A stretch of DNA of 64,000 nt from JBGAHD01 sp044226395 (GTDB lineage Bacteria > Pseudomonadota > Gammaproteobacteria > Xanthomonadales > Ahniellaceae): assembly GCA_044226395.1 (NCBI GenBank), contig JBGAHD010000003.1, positions 806,001-870,000 of the forward strand, given 5' to 3'. Below, in pieces: positions 17,135 through 26,040 of the stretch; position 1 is the first letter of the stretch; each line of letters begins with the position of its first letter. A program made the position numbers and the translations under genes. Below the pieces are notes generated by a model, which made no database searches, was not told the DNA's origin, and saw nothing but the letters and a program-made list of their open reading frames with translations.

Positions 17135-17189
17135 GGGTCCCTCTCGCCGTAGGCGGCCGGGCTGGCCGCGCAGGGCGAGCGTATGGACC

Positions 17190-20100
17190 CTAGCGCTTCA
17201 ATTTCAAGGTCGGGTCGCCCAGGAGGTTGACGCCCAGGATCAGATCGCGTCGCGCCGGGTAGATCTGGGCGAAATCGCGACGCGCGCCGTCGATGGCATC
17301 GCCCAGTCGCGCCGTGCCGTCGGCCGCGCGCGCCAGGAACTGCTGCACGAAGATCTCGTGCTGCGTCGTGCCCACCAGATTGCCCGCGCCGATCACCGCC
17401 GCGGCGCCGCCGTCGGCGTCGAGCAGGAAGCGATGCGCCATCGAGTTGTAACGCGGCGAAACGAAGTAGCTCGACCAGCAGCCCCATTGCGCGACCACGG
17501 TCGGCTTGCTGGCATTGGTCAGCAAGCCATCGACATTGGCGCCCAGCAGCAGCGGATCGAAGGTCCAGCGATCGACCGAGGAATGGCCGACGAAGTTGGT
17601 GAAGGCGCGCCCCTGATTGAGCGCGTCGATCAGCGCGGTGCGCGCGGAATCCGCGCTGCTGCCGTCGATATTGACCTGACTGGTGCTCCAGCCGTGCGCG
17701 CTCAGATTGCCCGACAGATCGGTCGACAGCGCGGTGAAATTCAGATCGGCATCGGAACCGCCCGAAGCGAACACCGCCGTGCCCGCGTGATCGGCCGTGG
17801 CATAGGCGAGCGTCTTGGCGATGATCGCCGACAGATCCGCTTGCGTGCGCACGGGCCAGCGACCGACCGCGATGTCGGCGCGGCCATCGCCAGTGATGTC
17901 GCCGAGCAAGGTGTCCGACGGCGCGAAGCGCACGATCTCATCCGTCGTCGTGTAACGCGTGGGTACGAAGCTCTGCGCGCCCAGGCCCAGGTTGTCGTTG
18001 TAGTCGTAAGTATCGCCACCGACCAGCAGCGCGTAGCGCGCGCCGAGCGCGTAAGCATCGCGCAGCGCGGCGGTGATTGCCTCGGGATCGGCCAGGCCGC
18101 GGCTGTAACGCGCGTAGATCGACGCGGTGTCGACCACGCGCACGCGCAGGCCCTCGGCCTGGCGCGCGCTCACGAAGGTATCGAGCGAACCGGCGAAGTC
18201 GGGATGCGCGACGATCAGGAAATCGATCGCGCTGACGCCCAGGTCGACCGGATCGGCGCCCGCGCGCACCGTCGCCACGGGCAGCACGTCAGGCTGCACG
18301 AGCAGGCGCGAATCATTGGCCAGCGGCGCGACCACGCGCAGCCCCGTGCCCGCGGTCGCGGGATCGCTCAGGTGATACAGCGAACCATCGGCCGCGCTGA
18401 CAAAGACGCGACTTGTCGTGGCCGACGCGCCGCTGACCGTGATCGCGGCGCAGGTGCCGGTGGCGCAGGCTTGCGGCGTGTCGCCCAGGCTGTCGCGGAA
18501 CAGCGTGTCGCCGTTGACGCTGTCATCGCCTTGCGGCCCGATGGCGGCATCGATCGCGCCGGCATTGGCGGCGAAGGCGCGCGCGTAGCGCAGCGCGACG
18601 CTGTCGACATCGATCAGATCGTAGTCGACGCCTTGTTGCGTCGGCAGTGTCAGGCTTACTTGCTGCGTGCCATCGGCGATGGCGACGCCGACCGGCAAGC
18701 TCAGCAATTGTCGCGTCAAACCCGGGAAGGCGTGCGCGCCGAGGCTCGCGCCATTGAGCGCGACATCGACCACATGATCGTCATCGATCGCGGCGAAATC
18801 GGTGCCGCCCCACACATCGAGCGTCAAGGTCGGCGGTTCGCCCGCGGCGACGTGATCGATGGGCAAATTGAAACTCGCCTGCGCCGGTTGCGTGGGGTAA
18901 CCCAGCAAGGCCGTGTCGAACCACGGATCGCTGCTCGGGCTCGCGAAGCTGTACTCGCGATCGCGCGCGATCTTGCTCTCGGCGCGATAGCTGTCGAGCG
19001 TCTCGGGCCAGGGCAGGGCATTGCCGATCAAGGTCACGGCGCGACGCGCGTTCGCGGGGTCGCGGCTCAAGGTGTAGACATTGGTCTTGCCGTACAGACT
19101 GTCGCGCGCGCGACCGTAGAACTCGATCTGCGCATTGGCGCCGAAGCTCGCGCCGCTGGCGCCGATCAGACGAAACGCCACGGGGCCGGTGCTGTCGGCG
19201 AGCGCGAGTTCGTCGGCCGGCACCGCGCCAAAGTCGACGCCGGCGGCGAGCAGATCGCTCGCGCGCACGCGCCACAAGCCATCGCTGGCGACCAGAATTT
19301 CGGCGCGCGTGGCGGCGGCGCGCGGGCTCGATTGTCGAATCGTGGCGGCATTGGCGCTCTCGGCGCGCACCGCGGCCCAGTCGATGCGCGTGTCCACGGC
19401 GCGCTCGCCGACGTGACCGCCGACGCGCACTTCAGGATGGCGCTTGCGCGCGCCATCGAAGGCGATTTCCTCGAGCGCGATGGCCTCGATTTCCGCGCCG
19501 GCGTTGACCGTCGCGCGATAGTCGTGACGCTCGGCCGTGGCGCCCTTGGCGCCGGTGATCGGCTTGCCGTTCAATTTCTTCCATTGACCGCCGGCATCGC
19601 GACCGAGAATGTCGAAACCGACGTGGCGATATTCGCTGTCCGTGGTCCAGTCGACGGTGAGCGACTGACCCGCGCGCGTGGCCGCGACATAGGAAAGTGT
19701 CACCGGCGTCGGCGTCGGCGCGGTCGTGGCCACGTACAGCGGACACAGGCCACCAAACGAGGTGATGCCATTGCCGGGATTGGCCACGGTGCTATTGCCC
19801 GTCTCATCGACGTAGTCGGCGCGCGTGCCCAGCGTGTCGCCATTGGTCGTGCCATTGCCGCTGCCGGTGATGCGGATCGTGCCGGCGGCCGAGGGCGTGA
19901 CGCGAATCTGATACGCCATCTCCGCGGTCGCGCCCGCGGCGACCACGCCCGGGTTCCACTGCACGGTGACATTGCGCGAGTTGTTGGCGGGGTTATTGAC
20001 GATGGTGCCTTGGTTCACCGTCAACGAGGGATTGACGTAGGCGAGCTGCGCGTTGTTGGGCAAGTACGCCTGCACCAGGCGCGTTCCCGAGAACGTGATT

Positions 20101-21332
20101 GCCTGCGGCGTGGGATTGTTCATCTCCACGCGCACGGTGAAGATCGATGTGTTGCCCACCGTCGGCGGATTCGGGCCCGAATTCCACAACACCTGCTGCG
20201 TGAGATAGGGCTTGACCGGTCGCGCGCCGCTGTCTTGCGCGAAGTAGTAGCGGAAGGTGTTGGCCTGCGGCTGCGCGGTTGGCGGCGTGGTCGCGTCGGT
20301 GTCGTTGCTCAGGTACAGCACGGTCATGTTGGTGGCCGTGCCCGTGGTTTCGTTGGTGCGCACGGTGGATGTCCAGATGCCCATGCCGTCGCGCAGACTG
20401 TTGGTGCCCGAAGGGCCCGTGCCCGGCGCGGCCGTGCCGATGGCATTGGTCACCCACACATCGTTGTTCGACAGATTGGCATTGGCCACGGTCTGCGAAA
20501 ACGTCGTGGCCGAGCCCGTGCGATTGGCGAAGGTCATCGACTGCGGCAGACCGCCGACGGTCAGGGCCGTGCCCGAGTCGTAGTCGAAATCCTTTTCGTT
20601 GACGAAGCAGCCCGAGGTCACGTACGGATAGATGGTGAACAGGCTGGTCAGATCAGTCGTGGTCGAGGCATTGGCGCCCAGCGGCACGTACGAGAACGCG
20701 TAGAGGTTGAGCTCGGTGCCGCCCGCGCCGGCATTGCCGTCGTGCGCGCGAATCGCGATGGCATTGCGATCGTCGCCGGTGGAATTGGAAGGATCCATGC
20801 GCACTTCCCAACGGCCCGCCGCCGGATTGTTGCGCGTGTAGAAATTCAACCAGGCATTGTCCGAACCCGCCGGCAGCGTGCCCGAGCCGGTGTCGAACTG
20901 CAGGGCCGGCGTCGACGCGGTGGTGATGACATTGCCGGCCGGATCGATCAGCGAATACGTGGTCGTGCTGTTGGCCGCGCCGAACACCACGTCGCGATTG
21001 ACCTCGCCCTCGGCCGTGCCGCCGATGCCGAAGTCGGCGTCGAAGATATCGATCACCAGCTGCCCCGTGGCCGGCGGCACTTCGATAAAGAAGCTGTGGT
21101 AGGTGTCCAGGCCCGCCGGCGCCACCGCGCTGTCGCGCGTGACGTAGTCGCCGATCGAGCGCGCCGCGCCGCCGGCGTTGAAGCGCAGCAGGTCGGTCGA
21201 CGAGGTCGAGCCCGCCAGCGCCGTGCCCGCGACCAGGGCCGCGATCACGCCCGCCAGGGCCACGCTCACCCCGCGACGTCGCGGGTTCGAGTTGCTGGCC
21301 TGGGCCATGTTCGGGTCGATCGATGCGCGCAT
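17190..21332 (-). CDS. Secreted C25 (gingipain) family cysteine peptidase
   Basis: A 1380-residue exported protein. A signal peptide ends near residue 41 (VALAGVIAALVAGTALAG). The next 500 residues are beta-rich, including a DUF11-like repeat region, followed by Ig-like linkers. The C-terminal 400 residues are a C25 peptidase: RYALLVGGDTYDY, DITGDGRADIAVGRWPV, catalytic H1250 in VGHSS and C1285 in QWGCWSSY, ending LLGDPTLKLKR. Both catalytic residues are intact. Unlike Bacteroidetes gingipains there is no type IX sorting domain after the peptidase. A second ATG at 21308 is an alternative start. The peptidase probably acts at or outside the outer membrane. Confidence 0.87.
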   Translation of the reverse strand: MRASIDPNMAQASNSNPRRRGVSVALAGVIAALVAGTALAGSTSSTDLLRFNAGGAARSIGDYVTRDSAVAPAGLDTYHSFFIEVPPATGQLVIDIFDADFGIGGTAEGEVNRDVVFGAANSTTTYSLIDPAGNVITTASTPALQFDTGSGTLPAGSDNAWLNFYTRNNPAAGRWEVRMDPSNSTGDDRNAIAIRAHDGNAGAGGTELNLYAFSYVPLGANASTTTDLTSLFTIYPYVTSGCFVNEKDFDYDSGTALTVGGLPQSMTFANRTGSATTFSQTVANANLSNNDVWVTNAIGTAAPGTGPSGTNSLRDGMGIWTSTVRTNETTGTATNMTVLYLSNDTDATTPPTAQPQANTFRYYFAQDSGARPVKPYLTQQVLWNSGPNPPTVGNTSIFTVRVEMNNPTPQAITFSGTRLVQAYLPNNAQLAYVNPSLTVNQGTIVNNPANNSRNVTVQWNPGVVAAGATAEMAYQIRVTPSAAGTIRITGSGNGTTNGDTLGTRADYVDETGNSTVANPGNGITSFGGLCPLYVATTAPTPTPVTLSYVAATRAGQSLTVDWTTDSEYRHVGFDILGRDAGGQWKKLNGKPITGAKGATAERHDYRATVNAGAEIEAIALEEIAFDGARKRHPEVRVGGHVGERAVDTRIDWAAVRAESANAATIRQSSPRAAATRAEILVASDGLWRVRASDLLAAGVDFGAVPADELALADSTGPVAFRLIGASGASFGANAQIEFYGRARDSLYGKTNVYTLSRDPANARRAVTLIGNALPWPETLDSYRAESKIARDREYSFASPSSDPWFDTALLGYPTQPAQASFNLPIDHVAAGEPPTLTLDVWGGTDFAAIDDDHVVDVALNGASLGAHAFPGLTRQLLSLPVGVAIADGTQQVSLTLPTQQGVDYDLIDVDSVALRYARAFAANAGAIDAAIGPQGDDSVNGDTLFRDSLGDTPQACATGTCAAITVSGASATTSRVFVSAADGSLYHLSDPATAGTGLRVVAPLANDSRLLVQPDVLPVATVRAGADPVDLGVSAIDFLIVAHPDFAGSLDTFVSARQAEGLRVRVVDTASIYARYSRGLADPEAITAALRDAYALGARYALLVGGDTYDYNDNLGLGAQSFVPTRYTTTDEIVRFAPSDTLLGDITGDGRADIAVGRWPVRTQADLSAIIAKTLAYATADHAGTAVFASGGSDADLNFTALSTDLSGNLSAHGWSTSQVNIDGSSADSARTALIDALNQGRAFTNFVGHSSVDRWTFDPLLLGANVDGLLTNASKPTVVAQWGCWSSYFVSPRYNSMAHRFLLDADGGAAAVIGAGNLVGTTQHEIFVQQFLARAADGTARLGDAIDGARRDFAQIYPARRDLILGVNLLGDPTLKLKR

Positions 21333-21735
21333 ATCAGTGTGGCCGCCCTTGCTGAGTGCTGGTGTATGTCATTGTCCCTCGGCCACAATCCCACTAACCT
21401 TGAGTGCGATCGGCCGGCCTCGCGGGCGCGTTGCGTCCACGGGCTTGGCGGTCGTCGTCCGATGTCCGCCCCGGGGAATACGCCGCGAGGCGCGAGTGCG
21501 ATTCGAACCCGATCCTGGGTTCGCGCGCCCGCGCGCGAAGCGCATTGTGTGGCATTTTGCCGCCCGCCGGGCCCGGGCCCGGGTAGAAAGACCGAAATTT
21601 GCATTTGGCGGCGGCCCCGCTAAGCGCGTGGAATCAACGGGATGACGCCGAAAAGCCGTCAATCCGTCGAGCCGCGCGCCTTGAAGACGCGACAACGGAC
21701 CGCAGACCCCAGGACAATCGGCAAAGGCGAAGGCG
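21333..21735. other. Divergent intergenic region, no gene seen
   Basis: About 400 bp between the divergent C25 peptidase and dgkA genes. No open frame here has both a ribosome binding site and recognisable sequence. It must contain both promoters. A GC-only palindrome CCCGGGCCCGGG at 21572-21583 is the only obvious structure, and may simply reflect base composition. Confidence 0.5.
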
Positions 21736-22122
21736 ATGGCCGACGGCAAGCAAACCTATGCACCCCGCGGCCCCTTGCAAGTGTGGCGGGCCTTGAACTG
21801 GTCGTTGCGCGGCCTGCGCATCGCCTTCCAGGTCGAAAGTTCGGTGCGGCTGGAGGTTTATCTGCTGCTCGTGCTCGGACCGCTGGCGCTGTGGCTGGGT
21901 CAGACGCCGCTCGAGCGCGTGGTGCTGTTCGGCGTGTTGTTGCCGGTGTTGGGGGCGGAACTGCTCAATTCCTCGGTCGAGGCCGTGGTCGACAAGGTCA
22001 GCCCCGAGTTCAATGAGCTCGCCGGTCGGGCCAAGGACATGGGCTCGGCGGCGGTGTTTGTGCTGATGGTCAATGTGGTGGTGTGCTGGGCCGTGGTGCT
22101 TTGGCCCCGCTTGAGTGCTTGA
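21736..22122 (+). CDS. dgkA: Diacylglycerol kinase
   Basis: A 128-residue integral membrane kinase that phosphorylates diacylglycerol to phosphatidic acid, recycling lipid from membrane-derived glucan and LPS modification. Three transmembrane helices are visible (about 40-55, 62-78, 104-122). The active-site stretch AELLNSSVEAVVDKVSPEFNELAGRAKD carries the two conserved acidic residues E75 and E82, matching E69 and E76 of the E. coli enzyme, and the D-x-x-S motif. Length is normal for the family. Confidence 0.95.
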   Translation: MADGKQTYAPRGPLQVWRALNWSLRGLRIAFQVESSVRLEVYLLLVLGPLALWLGQTPLERVVLFGVLLPVLGAELLNSSVEAVVDKVSPEFNELAGRAKDMGSAAVFVLMVNVVVCWAVVLWPRLSA

Positions 22123-22155
22123 ACCGCGCGGACGCGCGCGTCGGGAGTTCGTGGC

Positions 22156-22926
22156 TTGGATTGGATATTCAGTACCGAGATCTGGATCGCTCTGTTCACG
22201 TTGTCCGCGCTGGAGATCGTGCTCGGCGTGGACAACCTGGTGTTCATCTCGATCGCGGTGAGTCGCCTGCCGGCCGAGCGCCGGTCCTCGGCGCGTCGTT
22301 TCGGCCTGGCGCTGGCCTGCATCACCCGCATCCTTCTGCTGCTGAGCCTCGTGTGGCTGGCGCGCATGAGCGATCCGTTGTTCATGCTCTACGGCCAGTC
22401 GCTGTCGATCCGCGATTTGGTGTTGATCGTCGGCGGTTTGTTTCTGCTGATCAAGGGCACGATGGAAATCCACGAGGCGGTCGAGGGCGATGACGGCGAT
22501 CAAGCCTCGGGCAAGGCCTCGAAGACCTTCGGCTTCGTCATCGTCCAGATCGCGCTGATCGACATCGTGTTCTCGCTCGATTCGGTGATCACGGCCGTGG
22601 GCCTGGTCGACAATCGCGCGGTGATGGTCGCGGCGATCATCCTGGCGGTGCTGGTGATGATCCTGGCCTCGGACCCGATCGGCGAGTTCATCGAGCGTCA
22701 TCCCACGATCAAGATGCTGGCGCTGAGTTTCCTGATCCTGGTCGGCGTGGCCTTGATCGCCGATGGCCTGGATTTCCACATTCCGCGCGCGTATCTGTAC
22801 TTCGCGATGGCGTTCTCGGGCGGCGTCGAGGGCTTGAACCTCGTCGCGCGTCGACGTCAGGCGCGCAAGCGCCGCGAGCGGGAACGCGAGCGCGAACGCC
22901 TGGCCGAGGAAGCGCGCGAGGACTGA
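22156..22926 (+). CDS. TerC family integral membrane protein
   Basis: A 256-residue membrane protein with about seven hydrophobic helices and the TerC signatures LSALEIVLGVDNLVFISI and IALIDIVFSLDSVITAVG, each with the conserved acidic residues. The C-terminus is a highly charged Arg/Glu tail. TerC proteins are linked to metal (manganese) export and metalation of exported proteins. The start is a TTG at 22156, chosen because GGGAG lies 8 bp upstream and the translation begins at the family N-terminus; no ATG or GTG fits. Confidence 0.9.
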   Translation: MDWIFSTEIWIALFTLSALEIVLGVDNLVFISIAVSRLPAERRSSARRFGLALACITRILLLLSLVWLARMSDPLFMLYGQSLSIRDLVLIVGGLFLLIKGTMEIHEAVEGDDGDQASGKASKTFGFVIVQIALIDIVFSLDSVITAVGLVDNRAVMVAAIILAVLVMILASDPIGEFIERHPTIKMLALSFLILVGVALIADGLDFHIPRAYLYFAMAFSGGVEGLNLVARRRQARKRRERERERERLAEEARED

Positions 22927-22935
22927 TCCCGCGCG

Positions 22936-23796
22936 TCAGCCGCGCGTCGCGCCCAGCGCGATCGCCAGCATCAAGCGTCCAATCCGGATCATCAGCCACA
23001 GAAACAACAGCGGCAGGATCACGGTCTGGGCGACGAAGACCACGATCAGGTTGATCACCTGTCGACTGACTTCGGTGGCCGTGGCCTCGAGCGCGGCGAT
23101 GCGGCTGTCGATGTCCAGGCGCGCGGCCTGTTGCCCCAGCCATTGCTGCGCTTGTTCGTACCAGCTCGCGTCGGCCGGCAGTTGTGGTTTCAGCGCGCGC
23201 GCGTCGATGCTCATGCTCAGCCGTGCTTGCTCGATCGCGGCGCTCGAGCGCGTGTATTCGGGTTCCAGGAACAGGCGATAGCAACCCTCGCTCGCCAGCG
23301 CCGACACTGGCACCGCGAAGCGCAGGATCAAGAGCAACGTCGCCAGCCGCGCCACGCGCGGCGGCCACGGCGAGCGATGAAAACGCCCCGCGCGCGCCAG
23401 CAACAGGCCCAGCATCGCGGCGGTGAGCAGCAGCTTCAGCGGCCACCACGACGAAATGCCCAGCAGCAGTTTCTGCAAGCCCAACGAGGCCGCGGCGAAC
23501 AGCATCACGCTGGAGAAACTCTCGACGAGATCATTGATTGGATCGAGCAGTTCGCCGGGATGCAGACTGACGCCGATGCCCGCCGGTTCGATCGCGAGTT
23601 CGGCGCTCTGCGCCACCGAGATCACGCCATCGAGCCCGCGCGCCAGCGCGAACGCCACCAGCGCGCGCGTCAGCGCCGCATCGACTTGCTCGCCGGCGAA
23701 GCGATCGATCGCCGGCCACCACGTGCTCGTAAGCACCGCCACGGTCAGCGCCACCGGCCACAGCCAGCGACGCCACACGGGCGCGGTGGCGCTCAT
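22936..23796 (-). CDS. Inner-membrane protein linked to a NarX/NarL-type pair
   Basis: A 286-residue protein with about five hydrophobic segments (near 12-27, 94-113, 119-136, 146-168, 246-280) and a periplasmic, amphipathic stretch around 175-240 that is probably coiled. I do not recognise a family. It starts 8 bp after the response regulator stop, so it is the third gene of the histidine kinase-regulator operon and may be its effector or an accessory sensor component. Confidence 0.7.
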   Translation of the reverse strand: MSATAPVWRRWLWPVALTVAVLTSTWWPAIDRFAGEQVDAALTRALVAFALARGLDGVISVAQSAELAIEPAGIGVSLHPGELLDPINDLVESFSSVMLFAAASLGLQKLLLGISSWWPLKLLLTAAMLGLLLARAGRFHRSPWPPRVARLATLLLILRFAVPVSALASEGCYRLFLEPEYTRSSAAIEQARLSMSIDARALKPQLPADASWYEQAQQWLGQQAARLDIDSRIAALEATATEVSRQVINLIVVFVAQTVILPLLFLWLMIRIGRLMLAIALGATRG

Positions 23797-23803
23797 GCGC
23801 GAC

Positions 23804-24457
23804 TCACGCGCCCGCGGCCAGGCCGTGACGCCAGGCGTAGATCGCCGCTTGCGTGCGATCGGCGACCTCGAGCTTGGCCAGCAGATTGCTCACGTGCGTC
23901 TTGACGGTCTTCTCGCCGATGCCCAGGGCTTCGGCGATGGCGAGGTTGCTCTGGCCTTGCGCGATCAGCGACAGCACGTCGCGCTCGCGTTGACTGAGCG
24001 TCGAGATGCGACTGGCCGCGCTGCCATCGGCGCGCAGCACATTGGCCAGGCGCGCGGCCACGCGCGGGTGAATCACGGCCTCGCCGCGCGCGGCGCGCCG
24101 CACGGTGTCGGCGAGCGCGCTGGCGGGAATGTCCTTCAACACGTACGACAGCGCGCCGGCCTGGATCGCCGCGAGAATCTGCTGATCGTCCTCGAACGAG
24201 GTCAGGATCACGACTTGCGTGTCGGGCAGACTGGCCTTGATCCGGCGCGTGGCCTCGACGCCGCCGCCGGGCATGACCAGATCGATCAGGGCCACGTCGG
24301 GCTTGAGCGCGCCGCAGCGCGCGGTGGCGTCGTTGCCGTCGGCGGCCTCGCCGACCACGGCCAGATCGGGCTGGGTCGCGAAGAAAGCGCGGATGCCGTC
24401 GCGCACGATCTGATGATCGTCGGCGATCAGAACACGGATGGCGTTGGACTGAGTCAT
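23804..24457 (-). CDS. NarL/FixJ family response regulator
   Basis: A 217-residue regulator with receiver (LIADDHQIVRDGI, phospho-acceptor D59 in VALIDLVMPGG, K near 109 in YVLKDIP) and a LuxR-type helix-turn-helix (LSQRERDVLSLIAQGQSNLAIAEALGIGEKTVKTHVSNLLAKL). Its start overlaps the stop of the upstream kinase gene by 4 bp (ATGA), so the two are translationally coupled and almost certainly cognate. Confidence 0.94.
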   Translation of the reverse strand: MTQSNAIRVLIADDHQIVRDGIRAFFATQPDLAVVGEAADGNDATARCGALKPDVALIDLVMPGGGVEATRRIKASLPDTQVVILTSFEDDQQILAAIQAGALSYVLKDIPASALADTVRRAARGEAVIHPRVAARLANVLRADGSAASRISTLSQRERDVLSLIAQGQSNLAIAEALGIGEKTVKTHVSNLLAKLEVADRTQAAIYAWRHGLAAGA

Positions 24458-25899
24458 GCGAAGTTCTCCGGATCCTGGCGAAAGCTTACCGTGATCGTCA
24501 CGCCCGTGCCCGGCGCGCTGTCGATGCGAAAATCACCGTCTCGCAAGGATTGCGCGCGCGATCGCATGTTGCCAAGCCCCATGCCCTCCGAGGCCGCCGC
24601 CAGCACGCCGCGACCATCGTCGCCGATGCGCAGCACCAGGCGCTGTTGCTCCCTCGCGAAGCGGATGTTGACCTCCGTCGCGCCGCTGTGGCGCAGCACA
24701 TTGGCCAGCGCCTCGTCGACGATCCTCAGCAGCTCGTCGCGCGCGGGTTGAAAGACATCGTCATTGGTGGCGATGTCGACGTGCGTGCGCACGTGCGCCA
24801 TGCGCGCCCAATCGTCGACGCGACTGCGCAGCGCGAGCGCGAAGTCCATGCGCGGTTGTCGGTCATCGCGCAAGTCGTCGAGCGTCAGCGCCAGTTCGCG
24901 TTGGATCTCGGTGGTCAGGCGTTGCGCCTCGGCCAGTCGTTCGGTCGCCGGCGATGAAGTCGATGACTGCATCAACGCGCTCGCCGTGGCCAGTTGCAGA
25001 TTCAGCGCGAAGGCTTTCTGCTTGACCGTGTCGTGGAGATCGCGCGCCAAGCGCTGGCGTTCGTTGACCGAGGCCAGCTCGGTGCGCGCGCGCATCAATT
25101 CCTTCAGATCATCGGCCATGCGATCCAGCAGGCGCGACAAGCGACCCAGTTCATCGCCCGAGGTATCGCCAATCACCTGGGTGAAGTCGCCGCGTCGCCA
25201 CGCGCTGGCCGCGGCGGCGATGCGGTTGAGTCGCCGCGTCACGTACCAGCCCACGAACAGCGCCGAGCCGACCGCGAAGATCACCAGATACGCCAGCAGC
25301 ACCGGCCACTCGAAGCTCAGATCGACCATGAGCTTGCGCCAGGGCGCGTTGATGCGCAGCTCCAGCACCAGGGTGCCGATGCGTTCGCGCTCGGGCGAAT
25401 AGATCGGCGCGGCGAACTTGCGCATCGATTCGGTGCCGTCGATCGAATCGATCAGCAGCGCGCGATCGTCGGCGAACACGGGCGATGCGATCGTCGAGGT
25501 GTGCCACTCGGGTTCGTGCGGCGCGATCGCGAGCACGCGGCCTTCGGCGTTGATCACCATCGCCGAGAACGGTTGCGCGGAGAGCTCGAGCAAGATCATC
25601 GAATGCGCTTCGCCGAGCGCGCCGTGCGGGCGTTCCAGGCGCAGCAGCCACGATTCCAGATCGCGTTGCAGGGCGAGCGTGCTGTCGTGATAGCCCTCTT
25701 GCCATTCGCGGCCGAGCGCGCGCGATTCGCGCTCGATTTCCTCGGCCATCTCGCCGCGATCGACGCCGTCGAGAAACTCGCGGTACTCGAAGTACATCAA
25801 GGTCGATTCGACCAGCAACAACACGGGCAGGGCCAGGACCAGGAAAAACCCGGCCAGCTGCACGATCAATCCACGCCATTGCGGCTTGAGTTCGCTCAT
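24454..25899 (-). CDS. NarX/LiaS-type sensor histidine kinase
   Basis: A 481-residue inner-membrane kinase. Transmembrane helices near residues 11-31 and 198-218 bracket a periplasmic sensor domain of about 165 residues; a HAMP domain follows (to about 270), then the HisKA_3 box RQRLARDLHDTVKQ with H289, and a HATPase domain (ELLRIVDEALANVLRHS, IGDDGRGV, GMGLGNMRSRA). It is divergent from the TonB-dependent receptor gene 141 bp away, which makes that receptor a possible target. The ligand is unknown. Confidence 0.92.
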   Translation of the reverse strand: MSELKPQWRGLIVQLAGFFLVLALPVLLLVESTLMYFEYREFLDGVDRGEMAEEIERESRALGREWQEGYHDSTLALQRDLESWLLRLERPHGALGEAHSMILLELSAQPFSAMVINAEGRVLAIAPHEPEWHTSTIASPVFADDRALLIDSIDGTESMRKFAAPIYSPERERIGTLVLELRINAPWRKLMVDLSFEWPVLLAYLVIFAVGSALFVGWYVTRRLNRIAAAASAWRRGDFTQVIGDTSGDELGRLSRLLDRMADDLKELMRARTELASVNERQRLARDLHDTVKQKAFALNLQLATASALMQSSTSSPATERLAEAQRLTTEIQRELALTLDDLRDDRQPRMDFALALRSRVDDWARMAHVRTHVDIATNDDVFQPARDELLRIVDEALANVLRHSGATEVNIRFAREQQRLVLRIGDDGRGVLAAASEGMGLGNMRSRAQSLRDGDFRIDSAPGTGVTITVSFRQDPENFA

Positions 25900-26040
25900 G
25901 ACGCATTGTGCCCGCAGCGGTCGACGGACGTCATATCCGCCTTGCGACGGAACAGCGCTACGCCTCTAGGCCGTTCTACCGATCGGCTCGCGCGCGTAGC
26001 CTTCGCCCGCGTCGTTAACTTTTTGTAAATGAGGACCTCC

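Noticed and set aside
16971..21623. A 1550-codon open frame on the + strand
   Set aside because: It runs antisense to the C25 peptidase and neighbours, its translation is Arg/Ala/Gln-rich without domains, and the - strand frames have signal peptides, motifs and ribosome binding sites. It is a by-product of high GC.
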